Shown piece by piece: positions 11,516-20,719 of a stretch of 64,000 nt of DNA (the stretch's first letter is position 1; each line of letters begins with the position of its first letter). This stretch comes from Streptomyces flaveolus. Its GTDB lineage: Bacteria; Actinomycetota; Actinomycetes; Streptomycetales; Streptomycetaceae. Made by a program: the position numbers and the translations under genes. The stretch lies in contig NZ_BMRV01000004.1 in NCBI RefSeq assembly GCF_014648815.1, positions 62,001 through 126,000 of the forward strand. The letters are read 5' to 3'. The notes below the pieces were generated by a model. The model did not search any database. It was given only the letters and a program-made list of their open reading frames with translations, and was not told the DNA's origin.

Positions 11516-11709
11516 GTCCGGTGCCCTTCATGAAGTTTTTTCGGGGGGTGAGCCCGAGGTTCGGTCACGCAGAGTGCCTAGATGGTGACAGAAACGGGCC
11601 GTTCCCCGAGCATCGCACGCCAGTCGAGGGCTCACGGTCCCTCGGACGGGTGATTGAAGGGGCGTTTGCCTGCCGTCGGCCGGATTCGTTCACGACCCGT
11701 CCGCGGGGC

Positions 11710-12837
11710 TCACGACTCCGGCTTGCGGTGCACCCGCGCGATCCAGTCCGCCGGTTTGGCGATCTCCGACTTGGTGGGGAGGGTGTTGGGCGAGGTCCAC
11801 ACGCGGTTGAAGCCGTCGACGCCGCACTCGTCGACGACGGCCCGCACGAAGCGTTCACCGTCGCGGTACTGGCGGAGCTTGGCGTCCAGGCCGAGCAGCT
11901 TGCGCAGGGCCAGGTCGAGGCGGGAGGCGCCCTTGGCGCGGCGCTGCTGGAACTTCTCGCGGATCTCCCCGACGCTCGGCACGACCGAGGGGCCGACTCC
12001 GTCCATCACGAAGTCGGCGTGACCCTCCAGCAGGGACATCACGGCGGTGAGACGGCCGAGGACCTCCCGCTGGGCGGGGGTCTGCACCAGCTCGACGAGC
12101 GACCGGCCGCCGTCGTCCTCCTCGCCCTCGGGGCGTCCCCCGGCGAGCGTCTGGGCGGCCTCGCGGACGCGCTCCAGCACGGTCATGGGGTCGACGTCGG
12201 TCTCCGCGAGGAACGACTGGATTTCGCCCTCGAGGTGGTCGCGCAGCCAGGGCACGGCGGTGAACTGCGTGCGGTGCGTCTCCTCGTGCAGGCACACCCA
12301 CAGGCGGAAGTCATGGGGTTCCACGTCGAGTTCGCGCTCGACGTGGACGATGTTCGGCGCGACGAGCAGCAGTCGGCCGCCGCCGTTCGCACCGGCGGGG
12401 AGCTCGCGGGTGGCCGGGGCAAAGGTCTCGTACTGGCCGAGGACGCGGGAGGACAGGAACGACAGCAGCATGCCCAGCTCCACGCCGGTGACCTTGCCGC
12501 CGACGGCACCGAGGACGGCGCTGCCGGGTGAACTGCCCCGGCGTTCCTCCATCTTGTCCAGCAGGGGCTTGAGGATCTCCCGGAAGCCGGCGACGTTCGC
12601 CCGGACCCAGCCGGGGCGGTCGACGACGAGGACGGGGGTGTCGTGGACCTCGTCGGTGGCCATACGAGTGAAGCCCCGGACGTGTTCCTCCGAGGCTTTG
12701 GCGTGGCGGCGAAGCTCCGCGACGACGGCCCGGGCCTCGTCGCGGCTCACCTCGGGGCCCGGCCGTACGAGCCGGGTCGCGGTCGCCACCGCGAGATTCC
12801 AGTCGACCATGCCGGAAGATGCGCCGATGCTCGTCAT
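11710..12837 (-). CDS. DUF2342 zinc-dependent metalloprotease-like protein
   Basis: 375 residues. A consensus HExxH zinc motif appears as LHEETHRTQF near residue 184. The family is annotated as zinc-dependent metalloprotease or 'F420 biosynthesis-associated', but peptidase activity is unproven to my knowledge. The 194 bp between it and tilS is gene-free. Its place between tilS and the D-Ala-D-Ala carboxypeptidase is a conserved actinobacterial neighbourhood. Confidence 0.8.
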   Translation of the reverse strand: MTSIGASSGMVDWNLAVATATRLVRPGPEVSRDEARAVVAELRRHAKASEEHVRGFTRMATDEVHDTPVLVVDRPGWVRANVAGFREILKPLLDKMEERRGSSPGSAVLGAVGGKVTGVELGMLLSFLSSRVLGQYETFAPATRELPAGANGGGRLLLVAPNIVHVERELDVEPHDFRLWVCLHEETHRTQFTAVPWLRDHLEGEIQSFLAETDVDPMTVLERVREAAQTLAGGRPEGEEDDGGRSLVELVQTPAQREVLGRLTAVMSLLEGHADFVMDGVGPSVVPSVGEIREKFQQRRAKGASRLDLALRKLLGLDAKLRQYRDGERFVRAVVDECGVDGFNRVWTSPNTLPTKSEIAKPADWIARVHRKPES

Positions 12838-12899
12838 TCCTCAACGGTACGTGAGCGCCGCCGCTGGGGGCAGGCTGTGTGGGGCGGTGGGGTGCCGCC

Positions 12900-14483
12900 C
12901 TACGGCACCAAGGCGGTCGCCGCTCTGTCCAGGGCCGTCTGGGCTGCCTGCGGATTCGTCGTGTCCTGAGCCAGGAAGGCGAAGGCCAGGAGGCGGCCGT
13001 CGGGGGTGGCCACGGTGCCCGCGAGGGTGTTCACGCCGGTCAGGGTGCCGGTCTTGGCGCGGACGAGGCCGGCGGCGCCGTCCGTGTAGCGGCCGCTGAG
13101 CGTGCCGGTGAAGCCGGCGACGGGGAGACCGGTGAGGACCGGGCGGAGTTCGGGCCGGGCGGGATCGGCCGCCTCGGCGAGCAGGGCCGTCAGGAGGTCG
13201 GCGGTGAGCCGGTCGGTGCGGTCCAGACCGCTGCCGTCGTGGAACACCGCGCCCCGCACGGGCAGACCGAGCTGCTTCAGCCGGGCGGTGACGGCGGCGG
13301 AGACACCGCCGAAGTCGGCGCGCTGCCCGGTCGCCACGGCCGTGTGGCGGGCCAGCGCCTCGGCGAGGTCGTTGTCGCTGTTGGTCAGCATCCGCTCGAC
13401 CAGGGCGGACAGCGGAGGCGAGGAGACGGTGGCGAGGGTGGTGGCGCGGGCCGTGGCCTTGGACGGGCCCGGGGCCGACGTCTTGATGCCGTGCCCGCCC
13501 AGGAAGCCCGCGAAGGCGCGGGCCGCGTCCGCCGCCGGGTCCGCCGCGCGGGGGGCCGGGCCGCTGGTGGAGTCGTCCGTGCGGGCCTCGTCGGCCATCA
13601 GGGCGGTGACGGGGGCGAGGTTCTCGTTGACCCCGATCGGGTGCATTTCCGTACCGGCGTAGAGCGTCGTGTCGTACGACAGCGTCACCTCGCGCACGCC
13701 CCGCTTCTTCAGGGCGGCGGCGGTCTGCTCGGCGAGGGTGCGCAGGCTCGCCTGACCGCCGGCCCGCGCGCGGGCGGTGAGGGTGGGGTCGCCGCCGCCG
13801 ACCAGGACGAGTTCGCCCGTGTCGGACTCCAGGGCGGTGCGGGTGGTGAGGCGGTGGTCGGGGCCGAGGGCGCTGAGGGCGGCGACCGCGGTGGCGATCT
13901 TGGTGGTGGAGGCGGGCGTCAGCGCGGTGCCGGCGCCGACGCCGTACAGCCGCTTGCCGGTGGTGAGGTCGACGACCGCCGCCGCGCGCCGGGTGCCGAG
14001 TGCCGGGTCGTCGAGGAGGGGCCCGAGGGCGTCGGCGAGGGCCTCACCGCGCGGTGCCGCCTTGACGCCGCCGGGGGCGGTGCCGGAGGTGCCGGCGAGC
14101 GCGGTCAGGACGGACGCGGCGCTGGGTGCGGGCCGGGGCGTCCCGGAGGCCGCGCCGGGCCCGGCGGAGCCGTGATCTGCGCCACCCGTGCGTTCCAGGG
14201 CGACTGCCCGGTCCCGCTCGGCCGTACGCTGACCCGTGGAGTCCCAGGGGCCGGCGGCGGTCACCACACCGGCGGCCAGTGCCAGCCCGGCGGTGGCGGC
14301 ACCGGCGGTGTACTGCCAGGTCTTCGGCCCGCGGGTGAGCTGCGGCGTCGTGGCCCGCGCGAGCAGCGTCAGACGCGGCCGGGCGGCCCGGGCGGCGCGT
14401 GCGAGACGCGGTCGTACGGCACCCGCGGCCCGCACCACGTGCGGTCTCGCGGCCCGCCAAGGCCTCAGCTCTGGCACTACCAC
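12900..14483 (-). CDS. dacB: D-alanyl-D-alanine carboxypeptidase/endopeptidase (peptidase S13, PBP4 type)
   Basis: 527 residues. A basic N-terminus is followed by one membrane segment (about 56-76), then an extracytoplasmic penicillin-binding domain. The active-site triad motifs are complete: STTK (Ser192-Lys195), SDN in the stretch TNSDNDLAEALARH, and KTG in RAKTGTLTGVN. It trims or cleaves peptidoglycan stem peptides. The start at GTG 14483 is uncertain by a few codons. It is divergent from ppa. Confidence 0.9.
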   Translation of the reverse strand: MVVPELRPWRAARPHVVRAAGAVRPRLARAARAARPRLTLLARATTPQLTRGPKTWQYTAGAATAGLALAAGVVTAAGPWDSTGQRTAERDRAVALERTGGADHGSAGPGAASGTPRPAPSAASVLTALAGTSGTAPGGVKAAPRGEALADALGPLLDDPALGTRRAAAVVDLTTGKRLYGVGAGTALTPASTTKIATAVAALSALGPDHRLTTRTALESDTGELVLVGGGDPTLTARARAGGQASLRTLAEQTAAALKKRGVREVTLSYDTTLYAGTEMHPIGVNENLAPVTALMADEARTDDSTSGPAPRAADPAADAARAFAGFLGGHGIKTSAPGPSKATARATTLATVSSPPLSALVERMLTNSDNDLAEALARHTAVATGQRADFGGVSAAVTARLKQLGLPVRGAVFHDGSGLDRTDRLTADLLTALLAEAADPARPELRPVLTGLPVAGFTGTLSGRYTDGAAGLVRAKTGTLTGVNTLAGTVATPDGRLLAFAFLAQDTTNPQAAQTALDRAATALVP

Positions 14484-14562
14484 CAGCCCCTTTCGCGATC
14501 ACACACCTGCGTGAGGGACACTTAACCACCAGAACTATGTGCTGATCATGGAGGAGCGTCCG

Positions 14563-15054
14563 GTGGAGTTCGACGTCACGATCGAGATCCCGAAGGGTTC
14601 GCGGAACAAGTACGAGGTGGACCACGAGACCGGTCGTATCCGCCTGGACCGCCGCCTGTTCACCTCGACCGCCTACCCGACCGACTACGGCTTCGTCGAG
14701 AACACCCTCGGCGAGGACGGCGACCCGCTGGACGCGCTGGTCATCCTGGACGAGCCGACCTTCCCGGGCTGCCTCATCCGCTGCCGCGCGATCGGCATGT
14801 TCCGCATGACCGACGAGGCCGGCGGCGACGACAAGCTGCTGTGCGTGCCGTCGACGGACCCGCGTGTGGAGCACCTGCGTGACATCCACCACGTGTCGGA
14901 GTTCGACCGCCTGGAGATCCAGCACTTCTTCGAGGTCTACAAGGACCTGGAGCCCGGCAAGTCCGTCGAGGGCGCCGACTGGGTGGGCCGCACCGACGCC
15001 GAGGCCGAGATCGAGCGGTCCTACAAGCGCTTCAAGGACCAGGGCGGCCACTGA
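14563..15054 (+). CDS. ppa: Inorganic pyrophosphatase (family I)
   Basis: 163 residues from GTG 14563 ([18 protein letters not shown]), chosen because GGAGGAG lies six bases upstream. It hydrolyses pyrophosphate to phosphate with Mg2+. The signature [20 protein letters not shown] holds the metal-binding aspartates. A soluble enzyme, it complements the membrane H+-pyrophosphatase encoded at 48.4 kb. A 14 bp hairpin terminator follows. Confidence 0.96.
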   Translation: MEFDVTIEIPKGSRNKYEVDHETGRIRLDRRLFTSTAYPTDYGFVENTLGEDGDPLDALVILDEPTFPGCLIRCRAIGMFRMTDEAGGDDKLLCVPSTDPRVEHLRDIHHVSEFDRLEIQHFFEVYKDLEPGKSVEGADWVGRTDAEAEIERSYKRFKDQGGH

Positions 15055-15072
15055 GCAGGAGCCCCTCCCGTA

Positions 15073-15103
15073 ACGGGCCGCACGCGAGACGCGTGCGGCC
15101 CGT
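15073..15103 (+). terminator. ppa terminator
   Basis: Perfect 14 bp stem (ACGGGCCGCACGCG and its complement) with loop AGA, starting 18 bp after the ppa stop. Confidence 0.8.
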
Positions 15104-15141
15104 CGACGTTTGGGTGCGCATACTGAGGGTTACAGGAGGGT

Positions 15142-16881
15142 GTGTCGTACCCAGGGAGCACAACGCAAGTGACGGAGGCGGAGGACCGCAAGCCGCAGTC
15201 GGACGAGGCGCACAGCGCCTTCCGGCAGCCGCAAGGGGTCGCGGCGTCGGGCGACGGCGAGTCGTCGACGACGTCCGAGTTCGAGATCCCGCAGGGGCTG
15301 GCCGTCTCTCGGGCCGCCGGCTCGGAGTCCGAGACGACCTCGGAGTTCGCGCTGCCGGAAGGGCTGGACGTGCCCCCGGCACCGCCTGCCGAATCGGAGG
15401 GGTCGGCGTTCAGCACGCCGAGCACCTACAGCGCGTGGACCGCGCCGGCCGCCTTCACCCCGGCGAGCGGCGTCCCGCTGGTGAGCCTGACCAAGGACGT
15501 GCCCTGGCAGGACCGGATGCGCGCGATGCTGCGCATGCCGGTGGCCGAGCGCCCCGCGCCGGAGACACCGCAGCGGCACGACGACGACACCGGCCCCGCC
15601 GTGCCGCGCGTGCTCGACCTGACGCTGCGTATCGGGGAGCTGTTGCTGGCGGGCGGTGAGGGCGCCGAGGACGTGGAAGCGGCGATGTTCGCGGTCTGCC
15701 GTTCCTACGGCCTGGACCGCTGCGAGCCGAACGTCACCTTCACGCTGCTGTCGATCTCCCACCAGCCGTCGCTGGTCGAGGACCCGGTGACGGCGTCCCG
15801 CACGGTGCGCCGCCGGGGCACCGACTACACGCGGCTCGCGGCCGTGTTCCATCTGGTGGACGACCTCAGCGACCCGGACACGCAGACCTCCCTGGAGGAG
15901 GCCTACCGGCGTCTCGCGGAGATCCGCCGCAACCGGCACCCGTACCCGACCTGGGTCCTGACCGTGGCGAGCGGATCGCTGGCCGGCGCGGCCTCGCTGC
16001 TGGTCGGCGGTGACGTGATCGTGTTCTTCGCGGCGCTGTTCGGCGCGATGCTCGGCGACCGGCTGGCCTGGCTGTGCGCGGGGCGCGGGCTGCCGGAGTT
16101 CTACCAGTTCGCGGTGGCCGCGATGCCGCCGGCCGCGATCGGCATCGCGCTGACGCTGACACATGTCGACGTGAAGGCGTCCGCGGTGATCACCGGTGGT
16201 CTGTTCGCCCTGCTGCCGGGACGGGCACTGGTCGCGGGCGTGCAGGACGGTCTGACCGGCTTCTACATCACGGCCGCCGCGCGCCTGCTGGAGGTCATGT
16301 ACTTCTTCGTCAGCATCGTCGCCGGGGTGCTGGTGGTGCTGTACTTCGGCGTCCAGCTGGGCGCGGAGCTCAATCCGGACGCCGCGCTGGGCACGGGCGA
16401 CCAGCCGGTCGTGCAGATCTTCGCGTCGATGCTGCTGTCGCTGGCCTTCGCGATCCTGCTCCAGCAGGAACGGTCCACCGTGCTGGCGGTGACCCTGAAC
16501 GGCGGCGTCGCCTGGTGCGTGTACGGCGCCATGCACTACACCGGCGGCATCTCGCCGGTGGCCTCCACGGCCGCGGCGGCGGGGCTGGTGGGCCTGTTCG
16601 GGCAGCTGATGTCCCGGTACCGGTTCGCGTCGGCGCTGCCGTACACCACCGCCGCGATCGGGCCGCTGCTGCCCGGTTCGGCGACCTACTTCGGGCTGCT
16701 GGCGATCGCGCAGAGCGAGGTGGACGCGGGGCTGCTGTCGCTGTCGAAGGCGGTGGCACTCGCCATGGCCATCGCCATCGGGGTGAACCTCGGTGGGGAG
16801 ATCTCGCGGCTGTTCCTGAAGGTGCCGGGGGCGGCGAGTGCCGCCGGCAGGCGGGCGGCCAAGCGGACGCGCGGTTTCTGA
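15142..16881 (+). CDS. ThrE-family threonine/serine exporter-like protein
   Basis: 579 residues. About 125 N-terminal residues are hydrophilic and contain an imperfect repeat (TTSEFEIPQGLAV, TTSEFALPEGLDV, with a degenerate SAFRQPQGVAAS before them). Next come a ThrE cytoplasmic domain (RIGELLLAGGEGAEDVEAAM) and about ten membrane helices spanning both halves of the ThrE/DUF3815 fold in one chain. The expected role is export of small hydroxy amino acids; the substrate is not shown by sequence. GTG 15142 has AGGAGG very close; GTG 15169 with GGGAG is an alternative. Confidence 0.82.
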   Translation: MSYPGSTTQVTEAEDRKPQSDEAHSAFRQPQGVAASGDGESSTTSEFEIPQGLAVSRAAGSESETTSEFALPEGLDVPPAPPAESEGSAFSTPSTYSAWTAPAAFTPASGVPLVSLTKDVPWQDRMRAMLRMPVAERPAPETPQRHDDDTGPAVPRVLDLTLRIGELLLAGGEGAEDVEAAMFAVCRSYGLDRCEPNVTFTLLSISHQPSLVEDPVTASRTVRRRGTDYTRLAAVFHLVDDLSDPDTQTSLEEAYRRLAEIRRNRHPYPTWVLTVASGSLAGAASLLVGGDVIVFFAALFGAMLGDRLAWLCAGRGLPEFYQFAVAAMPPAAIGIALTLTHVDVKASAVITGGLFALLPGRALVAGVQDGLTGFYITAAARLLEVMYFFVSIVAGVLVVLYFGVQLGAELNPDAALGTGDQPVVQIFASMLLSLAFAILLQQERSTVLAVTLNGGVAWCVYGAMHYTGGISPVASTAAAAGLVGLFGQLMSRYRFASALPYTTAAIGPLLPGSATYFGLLAIAQSEVDAGLLSLSKAVALAMAIAIGVNLGGEISRLFLKVPGAASAAGRRAAKRTRGF

Positions 16882-16983
16882 CGCCGGGCGCCTACAGGCC
16901 GGGGGCTGCGGGTTCGTGGGCGGCCCCGGCCCCGTGTGCGCTGGTCGCGCCCACGCGGCGGAGCCGCACATCGATACAGTCCC

Positions 16984-16999
16984 GCGCCCCTTCGGGCGC
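16984..16999. terminator. Convergent terminator between the ThrE-like gene and DedA
   Basis: Perfect stem GCGCCC/GGGCGC with loop CTTC, directly before the DedA stop codon. It could serve both converging genes. Confidence 0.5.
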
Positions 17000-17000
17000 T

Positions 17001-17918
17001 TCAGTGGCCCTGGTTGTACGGGTACTGGCCGCCCTGCTGGTCGCCGTAGGGCTGCTGGCCGTAGTTCTGCGGGTACTGCTGTGCGTACGGCTGCTGCTGG
17101 TTGCCGTAGCCCTGGTTTCCGTAGTTCTGGTTGCCGTAGCCCTGGTCGTACTGCGGCTGCTGCGGCTGCTGCGGCTGCTGCGGCTGCTCGTACTGGTCCA
17201 CGCGGCGGAGCTGGGTCGTCGCGTCGTCCATGACCGGGTACTGCGGCCGCTGGGGCTGCTGCTGGGCCGCCGGAGGCACCGGCTCGCTCGCCGCGGCGCG
17301 CTTCTTCTTTCCGCGCTCGCGCAGGAACTCGATGCCGATCGGGACCACCGAGACCAGGACGATCAGGACGAGGATCGCCTCGACGTTGGTGCGGATGAAC
17401 TCGATCTGGCCGAGCCAGTAGCCCGCGAGGGTGACGCCCGTGCCCCAGGCCACACCGCCGATGACGTTGTACGTGAGGAACGTGCGGTACTTCATGCGGC
17501 CGGCGCCCGCCACGATGGGGGCGAAGGTGCGCACGATCGGCACGAAGCGGGCCAGGACGATCGCCTTGGGGCCGTACTTCTCCATGAACTCGTGGGCCTT
17601 CTCCAGGTTCTCCTGTTTGAAGAGCTTGGAGTTGGGCCGGTTGAAGAGCTTGGGGCCGAAGAACTTGCCGATCATGTAGCCCACTTGGTCGCCGAGGACG
17701 GCGGCGGCCACGATCAGGGTGCACACCAGCCACAGCGGCTGGCTGATGTACTGCCCCTGGGCGACGAACAGGCCCGCCGTGAACAGCAGCGAGTCGCCGG
17801 GCAGGAACGCGAAGAGACCGGACTCGGCGAAGACGATCAGCAGGATGCCGGCCAGGCTGAAGGTCTCGATCAGGTAGTCCGGGCTCAGCCACTCGGGGCC
17901 GAGCGCAAGCGTGGTCAC
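17001..17918 (-). CDS. DedA-family membrane protein with Gln/Tyr/Gly/Asn-rich tail
   Basis: 305 residues. The DedA/SNARE-associated domain occupies about 15-190, with the motifs ESGLFAFLPGDSLLF, GDQVGYMIGK and the FARFVPIVRTFAP-type block (here LARFVPIVRTFAPIVAGAG). DedA proteins act in lipid scrambling and proton-motive-force homeostasis. After the last helix a roughly 100-residue C-terminal tail is made of PQQ units and YGNQ/YGQQ units ending in YPYNQGH. This prion-like composition is unusual for the family. GTG 17918 has GGAGCC upstream. Confidence 0.88.
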   Translation of the reverse strand: MTTLALGPEWLSPDYLIETFSLAGILLIVFAESGLFAFLPGDSLLFTAGLFVAQGQYISQPLWLVCTLIVAAAVLGDQVGYMIGKFFGPKLFNRPNSKLFKQENLEKAHEFMEKYGPKAIVLARFVPIVRTFAPIVAGAGRMKYRTFLTYNVIGGVAWGTGVTLAGYWLGQIEFIRTNVEAILVLIVLVSVVPIGIEFLRERGKKKRAAASEPVPPAAQQQPQRPQYPVMDDATTQLRRVDQYEQPQQPQQPQQPQYDQGYGNQNYGNQGYGNQQQPYAQQYPQNYGQQPYGDQQGGQYPYNQGH

Positions 17919-18051
17919 GGGATTGTGGCTCCTGCACTGGGGGGCGGGCGGGGGCTTGGCTGCCCCAACGTATCAACGCGGCCGTCGGGGTCCAGGTTCC
18001 ACGGACGTCCCAGGGGTGCGCTGCGCGCCCGGCCGGGGAACCCTGTGAACC

Positions 18052-18417
18052 ATGGGCATTGAAGAATACGGCGGCGGACAGGGCCCTCAGCCCGACGTAC
18101 TCGTCGTGACCACGAACGACCTGCCCGGCCACCGTGTGCAGGAGGTGCTCGGGGAGGTCTTCGGACTGACCGTACGCTCCCGGCACCTGGGGAGCCAGAT
18201 CGGCGCCGGGCTGAAATCGCTGGTCGGCGGTGAGCTGCGCGGACTCACCAAGACCCTCGTCGAGACCCGCAACCAGGCCATGGAGCGGCTCGTGGAGCAG
18301 GCACGCGCGCGGGGTGCCAACGCGGTGCTGTCGTTTCGCTTCGACGTGACCGAGGCGGCGGACGTGGGCACCGAGGTGTGTGCGTACGGGACGGCGGTGG
18401 TCGTGGCCCGGGAGTGA
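18052..18417 (+). CDS. YbjQ-family protein (PF01906)
   Basis: 121 residues, about 15 longer than typical YbjQ because of a Gly-rich N-terminus. The core VVTTNDLPGHRVQEVLGEVFGLTVRSR and the C-terminal GANAVLSFRFD are family features. The protein forms small pentamers in structural studies of relatives; 'heavy-metal-binding' is only a historical label. It ends 15 bp from the tipA stop codon and converges on it. Confidence 0.85.
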   Translation: MGIEEYGGGQGPQPDVLVVTTNDLPGHRVQEVLGEVFGLTVRSRHLGSQIGAGLKSLVGGELRGLTKTLVETRNQAMERLVEQARARGANAVLSFRFDVTEAADVGTEVCAYGTAVVVARE

Positions 18418-18432
18418 TCCGGGCCACGACGC

Positions 18433-19194
18433 TCAGGAGGTGTGCCGGACGGCGTTGGCGAGGATCGCGTCGCGCATGTAGGCGGCGAGGCCCGGCTTGG
18501 CCGCGTCGATGTTTCGCGTGAAACGTTCGTCCGATACGTACATCTCGCCCAGGCAGGTGTGCATCTCGTACCCGCAGTCGTAATGGTTGCGGGCGATCCC
18601 CTGCCGGTGGTCCTCGGCGGCGTCCATGGCCGCCTCGGAGTCGGCGGGCTCACCGGCGTCCATCAGGGCGACGAAGCGCCGGGCGAGCTCGTCGGCCTCG
18701 TCCTGGATGCGCTGCCAGTCCTCCTTGGTGTACGAGGCGGCCTTCTGCTGCGACTGGCGGTAGGCGTCGGTGTCGCCCCAGCGTTCCTGGACCTCCTCCT
18801 GGTACTGGTCGGGATCGAAGTCGCCGAAGACCTCGAACTTCTCCTCGGGCGTGAGGTTGATGCCCATGCTGCGTGCCTCCATGGCGTGCTCCACGGCCGC
18901 CGCCATCTTCTGCAGCTTCTCGATCCGGGCGGTCAGCAGCTCGTGCTGGCGGCGCAGGTGCGCACGGGGGTCCGCTTCCGGGTCGTCGAGCAGGGCGGCG
19001 ACCTCGTCGAGCGGGAAGCCCAGCTCGCGGTAGAACAGGATCTGCTGCAGCCGGTCGAGGTCGGCGTCGCTGTAACGCCGGTGGCCCGCGTGGCTGCGCT
19101 CGCTCGGGGCGAGCAGGCCGATGTCGTCGTAGTGGTGCAGGGTGCGCACCGTCACTCCGGCGAAGCCGGCCACCTGTCCCACGGAGTAGCTCAC
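18433..19194 (-). CDS. tipA: Thiostrepton-induced MerR-family activator TipA (TipAL, with internal TipAS)
   Basis: 253 residues. Residues 1-109 form the MerR DNA-binding and dimerisation arm (YSVGQVAGFAGVTVRTLHHYD). Met110 (codon at 18867, MGINLTPEEKF) is the start of the independently translated TipAS ligand-binding domain in S. lividans. Cys214 in MHTCLGEMY is the residue known to bond dehydroalanine-containing thiopeptides such as thiostrepton, and Cys207 is also present. Ligand-bound TipAL activates its own promoter, while excess TipAS sequesters drug. The start is GTG 19194 with GGGAGCGG upstream. Confidence 0.95.
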   Translation of the reverse strand: MSYSVGQVAGFAGVTVRTLHHYDDIGLLAPSERSHAGHRRYSDADLDRLQQILFYRELGFPLDEVAALLDDPEADPRAHLRRQHELLTARIEKLQKMAAAVEHAMEARSMGINLTPEEKFEVFGDFDPDQYQEEVQERWGDTDAYRQSQQKAASYTKEDWQRIQDEADELARRFVALMDAGEPADSEAAMDAAEDHRQGIARNHYDCGYEMHTCLGEMYVSDERFTRNIDAAKPGLAAYMRDAILANAVRHTS

Positions 19195-19213
19195 TTCCGC
19201 TCCCTTCTGTGAC

Positions 19214-19251
19214 GCCGTCCACGCTGCCTCCTCACGTCACGTGAGGTGCAA
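19214..19251 (-). promoter_or_regulatory. tipA promoter and operator
   Basis: On the minus strand the -35 is TTGCAC (19251-19246) and the -10 is CAGCGT (19226-19221), separated by 19 bp, the overlong spacing typical of MerR-activated promoters. The spacer holds a perfect inverted repeat, CCTCACG/CGTGAGG (19246-19230). This matches the published ptipA layout as I remember it. Confidence 0.9.
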
Positions 19252-19293
19252 GCCCGGATGCGTGGCGCACGGACCGGACCTACCGTCGGACGC

Positions 19294-20712
19294 ATGCCAC
19301 TGCACCACGGGCACCACCCGCACCGCGAGGACGCCGACCTCCGCCGACTCTCCGCGAACCCGTTCCACGGTGCGGCGAATCCGGCCAGTGGCATGACCGA
19401 GGCACCGCCCACGCACCGCCTGCCGGACTCTCCCCTGCCGCCGTCGACCGCCTACGAGCTGGTCCACGACGAGCTGATGCTGGACGGCAACGCCCGGCTG
19501 AACCTGGCCACCTTCGTCACCACCTGGATGGAGCCGCAGGCCGGGGTGCTGATGAGCGAGTGCCGGGACAAGAACATGATCGACAAGGACGAGTATCCGC
19601 GCACCGCCGAGCTGGAGCGGCGCTGCGTGGCGATGCTCGCCGACCTGTGGCACGCGCCCGACCCGTCGGCGGTCGTGGGCTGCTCGACGACGGGTTCGAG
19701 CGAGGCGTGCATGCTGGCCGGGATGGCGCTGAAGCGGCGGTGGGCGCTGCGGAACGCCGACCGGTATCCGGGGGCGCGGCCCAATCTGGTGATGGGCGTG
19801 AACGTCCAGGTGTGCTGGGAGAAGTTCTGCAACTTCTGGGAGGTGGAGGCCCGGCAGGTGCCCATGGAGGGCGACCGCTTCCACCTCGACCCGCAGGCCG
19901 CCGCGGAGCTGTGCGACGAGAACACCATCGGCGTCGTCGGCATCCTCGGCTCCACCTTCGACGGGTCCTACGAGCCGGTCGCCGACCTGTGCTCGGCCCT
20001 GGACGCCCTCCAGGAGCGGACCGGCCTCGACATCCCCGTGCACGTCGACGGGGCCTCCGGGGCCATGGTCGCGCCCTTCCTGGACGAGGACCTGGTGTGG
20101 GACTTCCGGCTGCCGAGGGTCGCCTCGATCAACACGTCGGGGCACAAGTACGGGCTCGTGTACCCGGGCGTCGGCTGGGCGCTGTGGCGGGACGCGGCCG
20201 CTCTGCCCGAGGAGCTGGTGTTCCGGGTCAACTACCTGGGCGGCGACATGCCGACCTTCGCGCTGAACTTCTCCCGCCCGGGGGCGCAGGTGGTCGCGCA
20301 GTACTACACCTTCCTGCGGCTGGGCCGCGAGGGTTACCGGGCCGTGCAGCAGGCGGCGCGGGACGTGGCCCGGGGACTGGCGGAGCGGGTGGAGGCGCTC
20401 GGCGACTTCCGGCTGCTGACGCGGGGCGACCAGCTGCCCGTGTTCGCGTTCACCACGGCGGACGACGTGAGCGCGTACGACGTCTTCGACGTGTCCCGCC
20501 GGCTGCGCGAGGGCGGCTGGCTGGTGCCCGCGTACACCTTCCCGCCGCACCGCGAGGACCTCTCCGTGCTGCGGGTGGTGTGCCGCAACGGTTTCTCCGC
20601 CGACATGGCGGACCTGCTCCTTCAGGACCTGGAGCGGCTGCTGCCTGAGCTGCGCCGGCAGCCGCACCCCCTGACGCACGACAAGGGCGCGGCGACCGGC
20701 TTCCATCACTAG
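19294..20712 (+). CDS. gadB: Glutamate decarboxylase (PLP-dependent)
   Basis: 472 residues. It decarboxylates L-glutamate to GABA, consuming a proton. The PLP lysine is in NTSGHKYGLVYPG, preceded by the pocket sequences GSSEACMLAGMA and VHVDGASGAMVAPF. ATG 19294 (MPLHHGHHPH) was chosen; an upstream in-frame ATG would read into the tipA promoter. Whether it supports acid tolerance or GABA metabolism here is not shown. Confidence 0.92.
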   Translation: MPLHHGHHPHREDADLRRLSANPFHGAANPASGMTEAPPTHRLPDSPLPPSTAYELVHDELMLDGNARLNLATFVTTWMEPQAGVLMSECRDKNMIDKDEYPRTAELERRCVAMLADLWHAPDPSAVVGCSTTGSSEACMLAGMALKRRWALRNADRYPGARPNLVMGVNVQVCWEKFCNFWEVEARQVPMEGDRFHLDPQAAAELCDENTIGVVGILGSTFDGSYEPVADLCSALDALQERTGLDIPVHVDGASGAMVAPFLDEDLVWDFRLPRVASINTSGHKYGLVYPGVGWALWRDAAALPEELVFRVNYLGGDMPTFALNFSRPGAQVVAQYYTFLRLGREGYRAVQQAARDVARGLAERVEALGDFRLLTRGDQLPVFAFTTADDVSAYDVFDVSRRLREGGWLVPAYTFPPHREDLSVLRVVCRNGFSADMADLLLQDLERLLPELRRQPHPLTHDKGAATGFHH

Positions 20713-20719
20713 GCCCGGT

